A stretch of 64,000 bases of DNA from Paenibacillus massiliensis 2301065 = DSM 16942 (GCF_000377505.1 NZ_KB898192.1:248001-312000); one strand, 5' to 3'. Shown: positions 18,445-28,150, counted from the stretch's first letter. Numbers and translations are program-made. Notes: a model not told the origin generated them from the sequence alone.

Positions 18445-19302
18445 TTACTTCAGGCCGCTTGCACGGCGAGCCGCAATCAGAGTGTTCTGCATTAGCATGG
18501 TAATCGTCATAGGACCTACTCCACCTGGTACTGGGGTAATTGGACCAGATACCTCTTGTACGCTCTCGAAGTCTACATCGCCAGCAAGTTTGCCATTATC
18601 CAGGCGATTCACGCCCACATCAATGACAACCGCACCGGGCTTCACGAAGCTCGCATCGACAAATTTAGGACGACCGATCGCAACGACGAGAATATCCGCT
18701 TGCTTGCAAAGTTCCTTCATATTAGCTGTGCGGGAATGGCACATCGTAACAGTGGCATTCTCACGCTGGAGCAGCAGGGATACTGGCTTACCTACGATAT
18801 TACTGCGTCCGATGACAACTGCATGCTTGCCAGCGCAATCAATACCTGCACGTTTGATCAGCTCAATGACCCCCGCCGGTGTACACGGCAACAGACTATC
18901 ATCCCCAATGACCAGATTCCCGACATTAATTGGGTGGAAGCCGTCGACGTCCTTTTCCACAGCGATTGCATTAATGACCGCCTTCTCATCCATATGGGCA
19001 GGCAGCGGCAGCTGCACGAGAATCCCATGAACTTCCTGTTTGGCATTCAGCTCAGCGACCAGTGACAATAAATCCTCCTGGCTTGTCTCAGCTGGAAGAC
19101 GATGAACCTCCGAATGATATCCCAGATCCAGACAAGTCTTCTCCTTGCTACGGACATAGACCTGAGATGCAGGGTCTTCTCCGACGAGCACTACAGCCAA
19201 CCCCGGTTGCACGCCCTGCTCCTTCAGCTTTGCTGTTTCTTTGGCGATATCGCCAAGAATCTCCTGAGATACTTGTTTGCCATTAATAATCGGTGCTGCC
19301 AT
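18445..19302 (-). CDS. folD: Bifunctional methylene-THF dehydrogenase/cyclohydrolase FolD
   Basis: A 285-residue enzyme interconverting 5,10-methylene-THF and 10-formyl-THF. It shows the catalytic Tyr-Lys region ([17 protein letters not shown]), [14 protein letters not shown], the NADP-binding [17 protein letters not shown] and the C-terminal [14 protein letters not shown]. The frame is open seven more codons, but the ATG at 19302 has GAGGGAG upstream and gives the family's usual N-terminus ([15 protein letters not shown]). It is followed directly by xseA. Confidence 0.98.
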   Translation of the reverse strand: MAAPIINGKQVSQEILGDIAKETAKLKEQGVQPGLAVVLVGEDPASQVYVRSKEKTCLDLGYHSEVHRLPAETSQEDLLSLVAELNAKQEVHGILVQLPLPAHMDEKAVINAIAVEKDVDGFHPINVGNLVIGDDSLLPCTPAGVIELIKRAGIDCAGKHAVVIGRSNIVGKPVSLLLQRENATVTMCHSRTANMKELCKQADILVVAIGRPKFVDASFVKPGAVVIDVGVNRLDNGKLAGDVDFESVQEVSGPITPVPGGVGPMTITMLMQNTLIAARRASGLK

Positions 19303-19448
19303 GGTGTACACTCTCCCTCGCAAGATATCATCTGATTGTAAATAGGATACTCTTGAATGCTTGAATGCCAGTTTACTCGTACCCAGATCAATGCATGTAG
19401 CTCTATGTGTCTACCTTGTACCTTGATTGCGTGATAACCATGCAACCA

Positions 19449-19901
19449 TTAAGATCTTCTGCTCTTAAGCTGCTCCAGCTCTTGAATAATACGACCCAGG
19501 ACTCCATTAACGAACTTTCCGGATTCCTCCGTGCCGAAATGCTTAGACAGTTCAATGGCCTCATTGACCGCTACTTTGGCAGGCACATCATCCATAAAGA
19601 CCATCTCATAAGCCGCCAATCTGAGAATCTGGCGATCTACACGAGACAGACGGCTAACCTGCCAGCCCTTCAGGTATTCGGCCAACAGCTCATCAAGCGC
19701 CTTACGGTGCTCCCATGCGCCTTCGACCAGCTTCTGTACATAATCACGCAGCTTCGCTGTATCGCTTAGAACCACCTCGGACTCATTGTCCGCTGCAGCT
19801 TCCTGTAGTAGCATCTCGATGGCCTCTGCGGCGCTTACTTCGTTCATTTCCATATGGTACATGCTCTGTACCGTCAATTCCCTTGCCAAACGTCTCTTCA
19901 T
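19449..19901 (-). CDS. nusB: Transcription antitermination factor NusB
   Basis: A 150-residue all-helical RNA-binding protein that binds boxA with NusE (S10) in rRNA antitermination. It starts at an Arg-rich N-terminus (MKRRLARELTVQSMYHMEM). The family signature is LSRVDRQILRLAAYEMVFMD, then AVNEAIELSKHFGTEESGKF, then VNGVLGRI. The ATG at 19901 has AGGAGG at good spacing; the longer open frame to 19970 is rejected. The nusB-folD order is conserved in Bacillales. Confidence 0.97.
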   Translation of the reverse strand: MKRRLARELTVQSMYHMEMNEVSAAEAIEMLLQEAAADNESEVVLSDTAKLRDYVQKLVEGAWEHRKALDELLAEYLKGWQVSRLSRVDRQILRLAAYEMVFMDDVPAKVAVNEAIELSKHFGTEESGKFVNGVLGRIIQELEQLKSRRS

Positions 19902-20022
19902 ACATTGCCTCCTGAGCATCTGCTCTTGCATTGATATCTTGTCAACCTCTTGTGAAGCATAGTTACACATTTAGTATGTTCCAACTCACATGCCTGCTCC
20001 CATGATACCAAGCATGCTATAC

Positions 20023-20107
20023 AAAAAAACCTGTAATAGCTCTCTCCATGGTTCAAGGGGTACAACGTAGCTGCGGCTCAAGCCTTCTGGAGAAAGCGTA
20101 TTACAGG
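20023..20107 (-). terminator. Long-loop terminator after the asp23/amaP/DUF2273 cluster
   Basis: CCTGTAATA (20030-20038) pairs with TATTACAGG (20099-20107), and on the minus strand the stem ends in seven T residues. The loop is unusually long, about 60 bases, and likely folds internally. Confidence 0.65.
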
Positions 20108-20109
20108 TC

Positions 20110-20355
20110 TCATTTGAACGGACGCCATCGGTCATTCAGCCATTCACCAATCGCTCTCCACGGTATGAGAGAGCCCAGATTGGTATCGCTTCGTCTGCCT
20201 AGCGTAAATCCTATGAACACCAATAGTACAAAGAACAGCATATCCCAAAAACCAAACCATAAATAAATAAAGCCGAAAAAAATTCCTGCTACAACGCCTA
20301 TGATTCGGCCCTTGTATTGATCCCATACTTCCTTCCACTGTATCAGGGAGATCAC
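20110..20355 (-). CDS. DUF2273 family small membrane protein
   Basis: An 81-residue protein with two closely spaced hydrophobic segments (IIGVVAGIFFGFIYLWFGF, then MLFFVLLVFIGFTLG) and a polar C-terminus. DUF2273 proteins occur beside amaP and Gls24/Asp23 genes in Firmicutes and are thought to be part of the same membrane-anchored assembly. The GTG start lies two bases after the amaP stop, with GGTGG upstream. The molecular role is not established. Confidence 0.88.
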   Translation of the reverse strand: MISLIQWKEVWDQYKGRIIGVVAGIFFGFIYLWFGFWDMLFFVLLVFIGFTLGRRSDTNLGSLIPWRAIGEWLNDRWRPFK

Positions 20356-20357
20356 CT

Positions 20358-20900
20358 CTATTCCACCCGGCTCTTGAAGCTTGGAGAAGCTGTGACATTA
20401 GCTATGTAGACAGACACACTAGATACGGGAATACCAGTAATCTCTTCTACATGGTCATGTACACCCTTCTGGATATCCGACGTCAATGCCGGAATAGACA
20501 TGTCACCATCCACTACTGCACGCAATGTAATATCCAGACCAGATTCAACCACCCTGATGCGCGTCTTGAGATCACTTACCCCACGATGCTTCGCAGCTGC
20601 CTTCAGACACAGATTCTCAATCGTGTCCATAGAGATCTGGATATCTCCATGCTCTGTACGCTGATCGATCGAAGGGGTAGAGGACTTGTCTCGACGAATG
20701 GAGATGTAAAAGAAGCGAAGACTGATCAGCAGCAACACGCCTGCAATGACATACCCTACAATCTGGAGGTTGTACTCATCTATATAGCCTAGACTAAAGC
20801 CGATATTCGTTCCGCTTAGGAGGAAGATGGCTGCAATAGATATTACCCCGATGCTCAAGCTGTAGATGAACAGCAGGAGCCTGTCAATAATTTTAGCCAC
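20358..20900 (-). CDS. amaP: Alkaline shock response membrane anchor protein AmaP
   Basis: A 180-residue protein with two N-terminal membrane segments (LLLFIYSLSIGVISIAAIF and NLQIVGYVIAGVLLLISL). The cytoplasmic Asp23-like C-terminal domain (GDIQISMDTIENLCLKAA to GIPVSSVSVYIANV) is complete. In Staphylococcus AmaP tethers Asp23 to the membrane. The GTG start at 20900 has AGGAGG upstream. It lies between an asp23 homologue and DUF2273, the usual set. Confidence 0.92.
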   Translation of the reverse strand: MAKIIDRLLLFIYSLSIGVISIAAIFLLSGTNIGFSLGYIDEYNLQIVGYVIAGVLLLISLRFFYISIRRDKSSTPSIDQRTEHGDIQISMDTIENLCLKAAAKHRGVSDLKTRIRVVESGLDITLRAVVDGDMSIPALTSDIQKGVHDHVEEITGIPVSSVSVYIANVTASPSFKSRVE

Positions 20901-20928
20901 AAGAGCACAGCCTCCTTAAAATTAGAGT

Positions 20929-20957
20929 AAACCCTCGACCCATAGGTCGGGGGTTTT
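20929..20957. terminator. Hairpin between asp23 and amaP
   Basis: AACCCTCGACC-CATA-GGTCGGGGGTT forms a strong stem with a four-base loop in the asp23-amaP gap. Downstream T content on the minus strand is low (TTTACTC), so it may attenuate or stabilise the mRNA rather than stop transcription fully. Confidence 0.55.
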
Positions 20958-20969
20958 CAGTGACAATGC

Positions 20970-21380
20970 TTATTTGACCCGTCCAGTCAGATCAGTCTCT
21001 TCCACTTTCTCTACAGCCGATTTGAATTGAACGTCATGGATATGCACGTTGACCTCCACTACGTTCAATCCTGTCATGGTCTCAATCGAACGCTTGACGT
21101 TATGTTGAATCTGAGCAGCAACTTCTGGCAAACGGTTCCCGTATTCGATAATAACGGAGACGTCCACGGCTGCCTCACGCTGACCCACTTCCACTTTAAC
21201 ACCCTTGGACAGATTCTTCCGTCCCAGAAGCTCTGCGAATCCGCCTGCGAGTCCGCCACTCATCCCTGCTACACCTTTAACTTCTACCGTTGCCAGTCCT
21301 GCGATCACCTCAATGACCTCAGGGGCAATCTGAATCTCGCCAATCTCAGTACGTTCAAATTCAGTTGGCACAGTGCTCAT
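20970..21380 (-). CDS. Asp23/Gls24 family envelope stress protein (YqhY-like)
   Basis: A 136-residue member of the Asp23 family. The core reads GEIQIAPEVIEVIAGLATVE, with GMSGGLAGGFAELLGRKNLS and the C-terminal GLNVVEVNVHIHDVQF. In B. subtilis yqhY lies next to accCB, as here. YqhY there affects acetyl-CoA carboxylase activity and fatty-acid balance. The ATG at 21380 has AAAGGTG upstream. The acc link is supported by conserved location, not by sequence. Confidence 0.93.
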   Translation of the reverse strand: MSTVPTEFERTEIGEIQIAPEVIEVIAGLATVEVKGVAGMSGGLAGGFAELLGRKNLSKGVKVEVGQREAAVDVSVIIEYGNRLPEVAAQIQHNVKRSIETMTGLNVVEVNVHIHDVQFKSAVEKVEETDLTGRVK

Positions 21381-21596
21381 TCGCTCAACACACCTTTCGG
21401 GAACATAAGTTCATCGTTCATGCGACGCATGTACTTATTATTCATACTATATCATTTGGTAAACATTATGACAAACCTTCGCACACAAGCAATCCCTGAC
21501 TGCTTGCAGAGGCATAATACCGCCAAATTGCCAGCAAATTTTTTACAAATGTAGCTTTGCCAGCTATTCAGCGGATACTAGTTGGCGCGACGCAGC

Positions 21597-22940
21597 TTAG
21601 ACCTCATTTTCCTCTAGGAATTTGATATCGAAGTCGCCCTTTTCAAAGGTTGGATGCTGTAATAAACGCTGATGGAACGAAATAGTCGTCGGTACACCTT
21701 CAATGATGAACTCGGACAAGGCCCGCTTCATCTTGGCTATAGCTTCATCTCTTGTGCTTCCCCATACGATCAGCTTCGCAATCATGGAATCATAGTAAGG
21801 AGGAATGCTATAGCCCGGATATGCCCCACTATCTACCCGTACACCTGGACCACCCGGTGCGAGGTAAAAGTTAACTTTACCAGGAGCCGGCATGAAGTTA
21901 CGATCCGGGTCCTCCGCATTAATGCGGCATTCAATGGACCAGCCGTTCATAACGACATCCTCCTGACGGAAGGAGAGGACATTGCCTTCAGCGACCGCAA
22001 TCATTTCCTTGATCAGATCGACACCAGTAATCATCTCCGTAACTGGATGCTCTACCTGGATGCGTGTATTCATTTCCATGAAGTAGAAGTTATTATCCGG
22101 ACCGAGCAAGAATTCAAGTGTCCCTGCACCAGAGTAGTTAACAGCCTTGGCTGCACGAACAGCAGCCTCACCCATGCGTGCACGAGTCTCCTCATCTAGT
22201 ACCGGACAAGGGGCTTCCTCAATCAGCTTTTGACGGCGACGCTGGATGGAGCAATCACGCTCTCCCAGATGTGCGACATTACCATGCTTGTCAGCGATAA
22301 TCTGGATTTCGACGTGCTTCATGCCAGTCAGGAATTTCTCAAGATACACACCTGCGTTCCCGAAGGCCTTCTGGGCCTCTTGCTGAGCAGTCGTGATCTG
22401 CTGTATGAGCATTTCCTCATTATCAGCAATCCGGATCCCCTTACCGCCGCCACCTGCTGTAGCCTTGATAATAACTGGATAACCAATATCCTTTGCGATC
22501 ATAATCGCTTCATTCATATCCTCTACCAAGCCATCAGAGCCAGGTATAACGGGTACCCCAGCGTCCTTCATGGTCTGCTTGGCTACCGCCTTATCCCCCA
22601 TGCGAGTAATCGCGTCTGGAGATGGACCGATAAATGTAATATTGCAGGATTGGCAGATCTCAGCGAAATCCGCATTCTCGGCCAAAAATCCATAGCCTGG
22701 ATGGATCGCGTCACATTCTGTCAATGTAGCCACACTCATCAGGTTGGTAAAATTCAAATAGCTGTCCTTGGACAAAACAGGTCCAATACAATAAGCTTCA
22801 TCTGCGAGTCTGACATGCAGTGAATCCTTATCGGCTTCGGAATATACAGCTACTGTAGAAATGTTCATTTCGCGGCACGCACGAATAATGCGAACCGCGA
22901 TCTCACCGCGGTTCGCTATCAGTATTTTATGAAAAGTCAT
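21597..22940 (-). CDS. accC: Acetyl-CoA carboxylase, biotin carboxylase subunit
   Basis: A 447-residue ATP-grasp enzyme that carboxylates biotin on AccB using bicarbonate and ATP. It begins [19 protein letters not shown]. The ATP-grasp glycine loop [11 protein letters not shown], the [19 protein letters not shown] block and the active-site [18 protein letters not shown] are all present. The ATG has AAGGAGG upstream. It forms an operon with accB (48-bp gap). Confidence 0.99.
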   Translation of the reverse strand: MTFHKILIANRGEIAVRIIRACREMNISTVAVYSEADKDSLHVRLADEAYCIGPVLSKDSYLNFTNLMSVATLTECDAIHPGYGFLAENADFAEICQSCNITFIGPSPDAITRMGDKAVAKQTMKDAGVPVIPGSDGLVEDMNEAIMIAKDIGYPVIIKATAGGGGKGIRIADNEEMLIQQITTAQQEAQKAFGNAGVYLEKFLTGMKHVEIQIIADKHGNVAHLGERDCSIQRRRQKLIEEAPCPVLDEETRARMGEAAVRAAKAVNYSGAGTLEFLLGPDNNFYFMEMNTRIQVEHPVTEMITGVDLIKEMIAVAEGNVLSFRQEDVVMNGWSIECRINAEDPDRNFMPAPGKVNFYLAPGGPGVRVDSGAYPGYSIPPYYDSMIAKLIVWGSTRDEAIAKMKRALSEFIIEGVPTTISFHQRLLQHPTFEKGDFDIKFLEENEV

Positions 22941-22988
22941 GATATTTCCTCCTTAGAGCATTGATATCTCTCTGCCCGTTACAGACGC

Positions 22989-23468
22989 TTACTCAGGCTT
23001 GACCAGGAACAACGGCTGACCGTACTCTACCAGTTGACCGTTCTCCACCAGAATCTCAACGATCTCGCCCTTCACTTCAGCCTCGAGCTCGTTCATCAGC
23101 TTCATGGCCTCGATAATGCATACTGTAGTCTTCTCATTCACTTTGTCACCAGCACTCACGTAAGGAGCTGCTTCAGGGGAAGCAGAGCGGTAGAAGGTAC
23201 CGACCATTGGCGATACGATCTTATGTAGGTTATCGTTCGACTCAGCTGCCGGGATAGAAGCACCAGTGGCTTGAGCAGGAGCCTGCTGCACAGGTGCTGC
23301 AGTCTGAACATAAGGTATAGCTGCAGGTGGAGCTTGCACAGTCACAACCTCGGAACGGCCAGGCTTGCGAATCGACAGACGTGTTCCTTCATTCTCAATC
23401 TCAAGCTCTTGCACAGAAGTCTCGTCAACCAGCTTGATCAACTCTTTAATCTCATTCAAATTAAACAT
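22989..23468 (-). CDS. accB: Acetyl-CoA carboxylase, biotin carboxyl carrier protein
   Basis: A 159-residue protein. The N-terminus (NEIKELIKLVDETSVQELEI) is followed by a Pro/Ala/Gln-rich flexible linker at about residues 45-75, then the biotinyl domain with SPMVGTFYRSASPEA and the biotinylation site EAMKLMNE, where Lys123 carries biotin. It delivers carboxybiotin to the carboxyltransferase AccAD, which is encoded elsewhere. Length and architecture are normal. Confidence 0.98.
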   Translation of the reverse strand: MFNLNEIKELIKLVDETSVQELEIENEGTRLSIRKPGRSEVVTVQAPPAAIPYVQTAAPVQQAPAQATGASIPAAESNDNLHKIVSPMVGTFYRSASPEAAPYVSAGDKVNEKTTVCIIEAMKLMNELEAEVKGEIVEILVENGQLVEYGQPLFLVKPE

Positions 23469-23671
23469 ATCAATTAATCACTCCTTCAGCATTCTGCTGG
23501 CTCTGTCACAGTCTTGTCCATTATGGCGTTATCCATATTGGAGCCATGCAACTGTGTCCCGGATCAACACCGGTATGTACAAATGGAGAACGGCCAATGA
23601 CCGCTCATCGCGTAATGGTTGCCAGTATAACACGATAGCTTTATGTATTATATCACAATAGTTCAAAATGG

Positions 23672-23701
23672 AAAGAGCCCGGGGAAGAACCCGCCCCGGG
23701 C
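23672..23701 (-). terminator. Hairpin after spoIIIAH
   Basis: GCCCGGGG (23677-23684) pairs with CCCCGGGC (23694-23701). On the minus strand the stem is followed by TCTTTCCATTTT, a moderate T-rich tail placed between the spoIIIA operon and accB. Confidence 0.65.
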
Positions 23702-23723
23702 ACCTCAATGGAGGCTGATCTGG

Positions 23724-24524
23724 TTACTCGGCCACATACTGTACACTGATTTTGTCCTGTGTTACATTCAATTCCTTCATCACCCGATCCACAATACCTA
23801 CAGCCTGCTTCGCATCCATCTTGTCACTCAGGACAACGACCTTGTACTTGTCATTATCTTCCTCCCGTATGACAGCGCTGGCATATTGCTGCTGCAGTTC
23901 CTCTTCGATACCAGTAATCTTGGCTTGCTTATCCTCCAGAGCCTGAAGCTCACGTTGTGCTGCGGCTGCATCCTCTGAAGCCTTGTCATTCATTGCCGCT
24001 GTCAGTTCTTCATGCTTCTTCTGGTTATTCACATCTCGCTCAAGCAGGTAATCGTCAATGACAGCTGCGGCCGTCGGCTTGGCGTTCTGATCAGCTGCTA
24101 CTTCTTTCAGCACCTGGTCATCTGTCTTGGCTGTCGCTTGCGGCTGCTCTGTTGTAGCGGTACTCTGCGGCGTAGTCTCCTTATCTGTTGTCGTTGTCTT
24201 ATCTGGCGCGGTTGGATCCTGAGTCCCAGCCGTGCTTGGCGATTCGCCTGCTCCCTGAACTTCTGCTCCTGTTGTGCCATCAGCCTGAGTGGTAGGTGTA
24301 ATTCCGTCCGTTACGACTTCATTGATAACAAGCCCATCCGGAGTGGATGTATCACCAGTTGTTGTCTCTTGTGCAGCCGAAGCATTCAGATCCGTCACCT
24401 GCTCGCTATCAGCCACGGGAGGGTTGTCAGGGGCAGGGCTTTCTGTAAAGAGATAATACGCAGAGAGCACCACCATGAGACTGAGCATGGACACCAACCA
24501 TATTGTTTGTCTTTTATTATTCAT
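23724..24524 (-). CDS. spoIIIAH: Stage III sporulation protein AH
   Basis: A 266-residue mother-cell membrane protein. One membrane segment lies at residues 8-26 (IWLVSMLSLMVVLSAYYLF). A long Thr/Gln/Ala-rich linker (about residues 30-150) is followed by the YscJ/FliF-like ring domain (LLERDVNNQKKHEELTAAM onward). SpoIIIAH pairs with forespore SpoIIQ across the septum to form the feeding-tube channel. The linker is noticeably longer than in B. subtilis (total there is 218 residues). It is the last gene of the spoIIIA operon. Confidence 0.96.
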   Translation of the reverse strand: MNNKRQTIWLVSMLSLMVVLSAYYLFTESPAPDNPPVADSEQVTDLNASAAQETTTGDTSTPDGLVINEVVTDGITPTTQADGTTGAEVQGAGESPSTAGTQDPTAPDKTTTTDKETTPQSTATTEQPQATAKTDDQVLKEVAADQNAKPTAAAVIDDYLLERDVNNQKKHEELTAAMNDKASEDAAAAQRELQALEDKQAKITGIEEELQQQYASAVIREEDNDKYKVVVLSDKMDAKQAVGIVDRVMKELNVTQDKISVQYVAE

Positions 24525-24734
24525 TCCTTACTTCCTCCTGTCCTTGATTCGTTATCGATTCCAGTATTTCTAGAGCATTTTAGGTGTAATTGGCTTCCTT
24601 TACCGGACTTCTAATCACACCACATGACACAAAACTGTGCCTGCATGAACCACATGTCTTCTTAATCCCTAACATTCGTCAATCCTATTCAAGAAAAGTG
24701 CTCTTATCGATAGCCTATAGATCACCATGTTTGG

Positions 24735-25394
24735 TCAAGAACCTGGCTCCCCCTGCTTGCGAGGCACTACGGAGATTTTGTAAGTCGGTACGTTCAGTCC
24801 CTTTTGTACCGCATCCGTAATCAGTTGCTTGACGATCCGGTTCTCGGCTCCCTTCGCCACCACCAGAACGCCGCGCACCTGCGGCTTGATCTTCTTCGTA
24901 ATGATCGGGGTATTCCCCCCTGTGCCTTCATAGGTCACGATCTCACCGTCTCTTGTGTACTGCGTCATATGTCGCTTGCCACCATTCGAATCCGTCTCCT
25001 CTGTCTGCTGCTGTGAATCCTTGACATTGCGCTGAACCACTAGCTCCTCAGTGGAGTCGACAGTGACCATGACATCTACGGCCCCTACACCTACAATCTG
25101 CTCCAACATGGACTTCATGTTATCTTCGAATGTCTTCTCCATCGCAGCGAAGGGATTCTCCTCCGTCACGGAAGGCTCCATCACCGCAGCAGACCCTGTC
25201 TGATTTGGGGGCTCACGGCCTACATTCTCCAGATCAATCGTCTTGACATTTACGAAGGAATAGAACAGCATGATCGCGACCCCGACCAGCCCCAGGATGA
25301 GCAGCCAGCGAAACGTGCTGGAGCGCTTGGCTCCGCCAGGCCCATCCCCAATCCATCGCTGCAGCCAATTCTGCCATTTCCCCACCTTCTTCAC
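24735..25394 (-). CDS. spoIIIAG: Stage III sporulation protein AG
   Basis: A 219-residue protein with one N-terminal membrane segment (WLLILGLVGVAIMLFYSFV) and an extracellular ring-building domain (VGAVDVMVTVDSTEELVVQ then RGVLVVAKGAENRIV). SpoIIIAG forms the large central ring of the A-Q channel. The gap to spoIIIAH (about 210 bp) is wider than elsewhere in the operon; I see no gene in it. Confidence 0.97.
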   Translation of the reverse strand: MKKVGKWQNWLQRWIGDGPGGAKRSSTFRWLLILGLVGVAIMLFYSFVNVKTIDLENVGREPPNQTGSAAVMEPSVTEENPFAAMEKTFEDNMKSMLEQIVGVGAVDVMVTVDSTEELVVQRNVKDSQQQTEETDSNGGKRHMTQYTRDGEIVTYEGTGGNTPIITKKIKPQVRGVLVVAKGAENRIVKQLITDAVQKGLNVPTYKISVVPRKQGEPGS

Positions 25395-25413
25395 CTCCCG
25401 ATTCGATCTACTG

Positions 25414-26325
25414 CTAGAGCTGTGATCCGCCTTGAATTTGTACCATCCCGCGCTTCAGTCCCCAGGTCCGTTCCAGCCAATCCGCGAGCCCCTTGAGGTC
25501 CTCATCATCTGAGGTAGCTGGAGTGGATTCCATCTTTTCTTGACGCCTATCCATTTGTACTCCCCTAGCATCCGAAGACTGGGCACCTGATGTGGTACTC
25601 TCCTGTGCTTGATCAGAGCCAATGGTCGAAGTGCTCACCTCAATCTTGATCTTCTCCACCGGAGCAATGGCGATGGCCGTATCCTCCTCGTTTGGGGCTA
25701 GGGATTCCGTCCCTCCTGCAAATACACTTGCATTGGGGGGTACACCAGAACCGTGCCAATTGGTCTCACTTGCAACGTTTGTGCCGGCATCAGAACTCAC
25801 AGCTTGGGTGCCTTGTTTATCCAGGCTCCCCCTGGGTGCGCCGACTGATGATGTGTGATCCATTCGTACACGTACAGCGGTAATCTCCGTCCCGGTCCGA
25901 ACGCCCGTCGCCTTGTCCTGCACTGGGGTGAAGGCTACCTCGACCGCTTGCACCCGCTGACCTGTGTGCTCCTCCACCTGCTCCTTCATCATGGCTGCGA
26001 CCTGCTTGCCTGCCCAATCGAGCGCCTCCTTTTCCTGTGTCTGATACAGCTTCTCCCCCTCTGCTAGAATCTGCTCCAGCGAAGGCTGTGCACCTTGTTG
26101 GCGTTGCCCCCTGTCCAGCTGTGCACTTAGAACCTGCTTCAATTCCTGGGCACCCCGGAACTGTAGTAATTCAACAATCGGCGACAGCAGTGTGAATAAA
26201 ATGAGCAAGCTAAGCACCAGCTTCACATAGCGCTCCATGGATCGGCTCGGCAGAATCAGATCTACAAAGGTAGCCAGCAACACAATCAGGATCACATGCT
26301 TCAACCATTCGCCGAGCCAGGACAT
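25414..26325 (-). CDS. spoIIIAF: Stage III sporulation protein AF
   Basis: A 303-residue protein with two N-terminal membrane helices (VILIVLLATFVDLILPS and LVLSLLILFTLLSPIVELL), the conserved start of the SpoIIIAF family, and a soluble ring-type C-terminal domain ending LADWLERTWGL. A low-complexity insert of about 100 residues (Ser/Gly/Thr-rich, near 165-270) makes it longer than the B. subtilis protein (206 residues). It follows spoIIIAE by four bases. Confidence 0.95.
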   Translation of the reverse strand: MSWLGEWLKHVILIVLLATFVDLILPSRSMERYVKLVLSLLILFTLLSPIVELLQFRGAQELKQVLSAQLDRGQRQQGAQPSLEQILAEGEKLYQTQEKEALDWAGKQVAAMMKEQVEEHTGQRVQAVEVAFTPVQDKATGVRTGTEITAVRVRMDHTSSVGAPRGSLDKQGTQAVSSDAGTNVASETNWHGSGVPPNASVFAGGTESLAPNEEDTAIAIAPVEKIKIEVSTSTIGSDQAQESTTSGAQSSDARGVQMDRRQEKMESTPATSDDEDLKGLADWLERTWGLKRGMVQIQGGSQL

Positions 26326-26329
26326 CGCT

Positions 26330-27520
26330 TCACCTCATCATGACCGTCAGATTGCCTGCGGTCAGCATTATCGTAATGGCCAAAAAGCACATCAGACCTA
26401 CGGCAGCTACAGCTGCGAATACGTGCATCATGCCTTTTCCAATAGACTGCAGACAGCTTACGATCGGGGTATTTCCGAGTGGCTGCATAATGGCCGCCGT
26501 AACACTGTAGATCAAGGCCAGCGTCAGAATCTTGATTGCCGGAAAGGCACACAGGAAGAGGATAATAATAACGCCCGCAAGGCCGATAGCATTCTTGACC
26601 AGCAGCGAAGCTGTAATTACGGTGTCTGTTGCATCTGCCAGAGCCTTACCGACCACAGGCACGAAGCTGCCAGTGATGAACTTGGCTGTACGCAATGTCA
26701 TCCCATCCGTTACAGATGAGGTCCAGCCCTGCACAGAGATTACTCCAAGAAAGATGGTCAGCAGACCGCCGAGTAGACCAGCCCCGATCGTTCTCAGTAG
26801 ACTCGCCAGCTGTGTCAGCTTGTACTTGTCTGTCAAGGAGCTAACCAGATACAACAAGGCCGAGAAAAAGAATAGCGGAAAAACAATCATATGAATGACA
26901 TTGGCAATCGTATGGATCATGAACACAATCAACGGGTGCGTTACAGATACGGTTATGACATTGCCCATAGATGCCAACAGTGTGAATAACAATGGTAGCA
27001 TGGCCAGCATAAAATCAGTCATCATGTCAATCGCTGATTTCGCATATTGAATGGCCACTGTGAAGCTGTTAATGGCAATGATCACAATGACCATATAGCA
27101 TAGAGAGTAAGCTATTTTACTGACCTGATTTCGTTCGAACGCCGTCTGTAGTGTCTCAAGTACCATGCTCATAATACTGAGCATCACGATCGTAACTAGA
27201 AGCTTCGCATTCACCGCGATTTCTTGCCACAGAAATGCTCCTAGCGCTGACAGTGCACCCTCCAGCGTGAACTTCTCCTTGCCAGGCAACAGCATATCCA
27301 TGAAGGAAGGCGTATGCTGCTGGGGGAAAAACCCTCCATACTGCTTCATGAGCTGGTCCCAGTATCGCTCGACCTCATCCTTGGGCAGGCTCTCTGCCTG
27401 GCTTCTGACCCATTCGTTCACAGCCGAATCCGCAGGACTGGCCTCCAGCACTGCCCCGGACCACAGCGACAGTAAGAAGACGCAGATGATCACCCGTACT
27501 CCTACAGCAGCGTATCTCAC
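26330..27520 (-). CDS. spoIIIAE: Stage III sporulation protein AE
   Basis: A 396-residue polytopic membrane protein with a signal peptide at the new N-terminus (MRYAAVGVRVIICVFLLSL). About seven further hydrophobic helices follow, with conserved blocks NGVSVTHPL-like ITVSVTHPLIVFMIHTIAN and FITGSFVPVVGKALADATD. The open frame begins at a TTG at 27547, but the GTG at 27520 has AAGGGAG eight bases upstream and yields the expected signal peptide. It belongs to the mother-cell export complex. Confidence 0.96.
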   Translation of the reverse strand: MRYAAVGVRVIICVFLLSLWSGAVLEASPADSAVNEWVRSQAESLPKDEVERYWDQLMKQYGGFFPQQHTPSFMDMLLPGKEKFTLEGALSALGAFLWQEIAVNAKLLVTIVMLSIMSMVLETLQTAFERNQVSKIAYSLCYMVIVIIAINSFTVAIQYAKSAIDMMTDFMLAMLPLLFTLLASMGNVITVSVTHPLIVFMIHTIANVIHMIVFPLFFFSALLYLVSSLTDKYKLTQLASLLRTIGAGLLGGLLTIFLGVISVQGWTSSVTDGMTLRTAKFITGSFVPVVGKALADATDTVITASLLVKNAIGLAGVIIILFLCAFPAIKILTLALIYSVTAAIMQPLGNTPIVSCLQSIGKGMMHVFAAVAAVGLMCFLAITIMLTAGNLTVMMR

Positions 27521-27547
27521 AATCAGCTCTCCCTTGGGTGCAGACAA

Positions 27548-27946
27548 TCACACCGGCATAAGCTTCAGAATCGTCTCGATGATGATTCCGATGATCGGCA
27601 AGGCAAGCACCATAATCAACACTTTCCCCGCCAGCTCAATCTTCGAGGCAATGCTGTCCTGTCCCGCATCCCTCACAATCTGGGCACCAAATTCTGCTAT
27701 ATAAGCAATACCTATAATCTTTAAGACAGTCTTGAAATAGATCATGTCCATGCCTGAGGAGCGAGCCAATCGCTCCAGCATGGCAATCACGCTACCGATC
27801 TTCCCGATCAGCATGAGAAATATCAAGATTCCGGTCGCGGTGGCTATCAGAAATGCGAACATCGGTTTTTGCTCTTTAATTGTTAGAATGAGTACCGTAG
27901 CGATCAGTCCGAAGCCGACAACCTGAATGATTTCCACAGGCTTCAC
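27548..27946 (-). CDS. spoIIIAD: Stage III sporulation protein AD
   Basis: A 132-residue protein with four membrane helices (IIQVVGFGLIATVLILTI and onward). The family block YFKTVLKIIGIAYIAEFGAQ and the C-terminal LIMVLALPIIGIIIETILKL are intact. The GTG start directly abuts the spoIIIAC stop. Confidence 0.97.
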   Translation of the reverse strand: MKPVEIIQVVGFGLIATVLILTIKEQKPMFAFLIATATGILIFLMLIGKIGSVIAMLERLARSSGMDMIYFKTVLKIIGIAYIAEFGAQIVRDAGQDSIASKIELAGKVLIMVLALPIIGIIIETILKLMPV

Positions 27947-28150
27947 CTACTGAAACAAAAATATGGATTTAATCTCTTGCAGCAGCTCATCAAGCAGTCG
28001 GACCACCATAAACAGAACAACCACGAACCCGATTACAGTGACCCAATGAGCCATATCTTCCTTGCCCATCTGCTTGAGCACGGTATGGATCATCGCAATG
28101 ATGATCCCGATTCCCGCGATTTGGAATATTGCGTTAACCTCCAGATTCAT
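27947..28150 (-). CDS. spoIIIAC: Stage III sporulation protein AC
   Basis: A 67-residue protein with two membrane helices (AIFQIAGIGIIIAMIHTVL and WVTVIGFVVVLFMVVRLL), the full length of this family. The ATG has GAGGTG upstream. A 137-bp gap separates it from spoIIIAB; no gene is seen in the gap. Confidence 0.97.
   Translation of the reverse strand: MNLEVNAIFQIAGIGIIIAMIHTVLKQMGKEDMAHWVTVIGFVVVLFMVVRLLDELLQEIKSIFLFQ

Noticed and set aside
20144..20398. Alternative 84-codon frame overlapping DUF2273 and amaP
   Set aside because: It is a shifted-frame shadow of the DUF2273 gene with no ribosome binding site.
24525..24734. Possible extra gene between spoIIIAG and spoIIIAH
   Set aside because: No open frame with a start and ribosome binding site is present; the gap looks like spacer.
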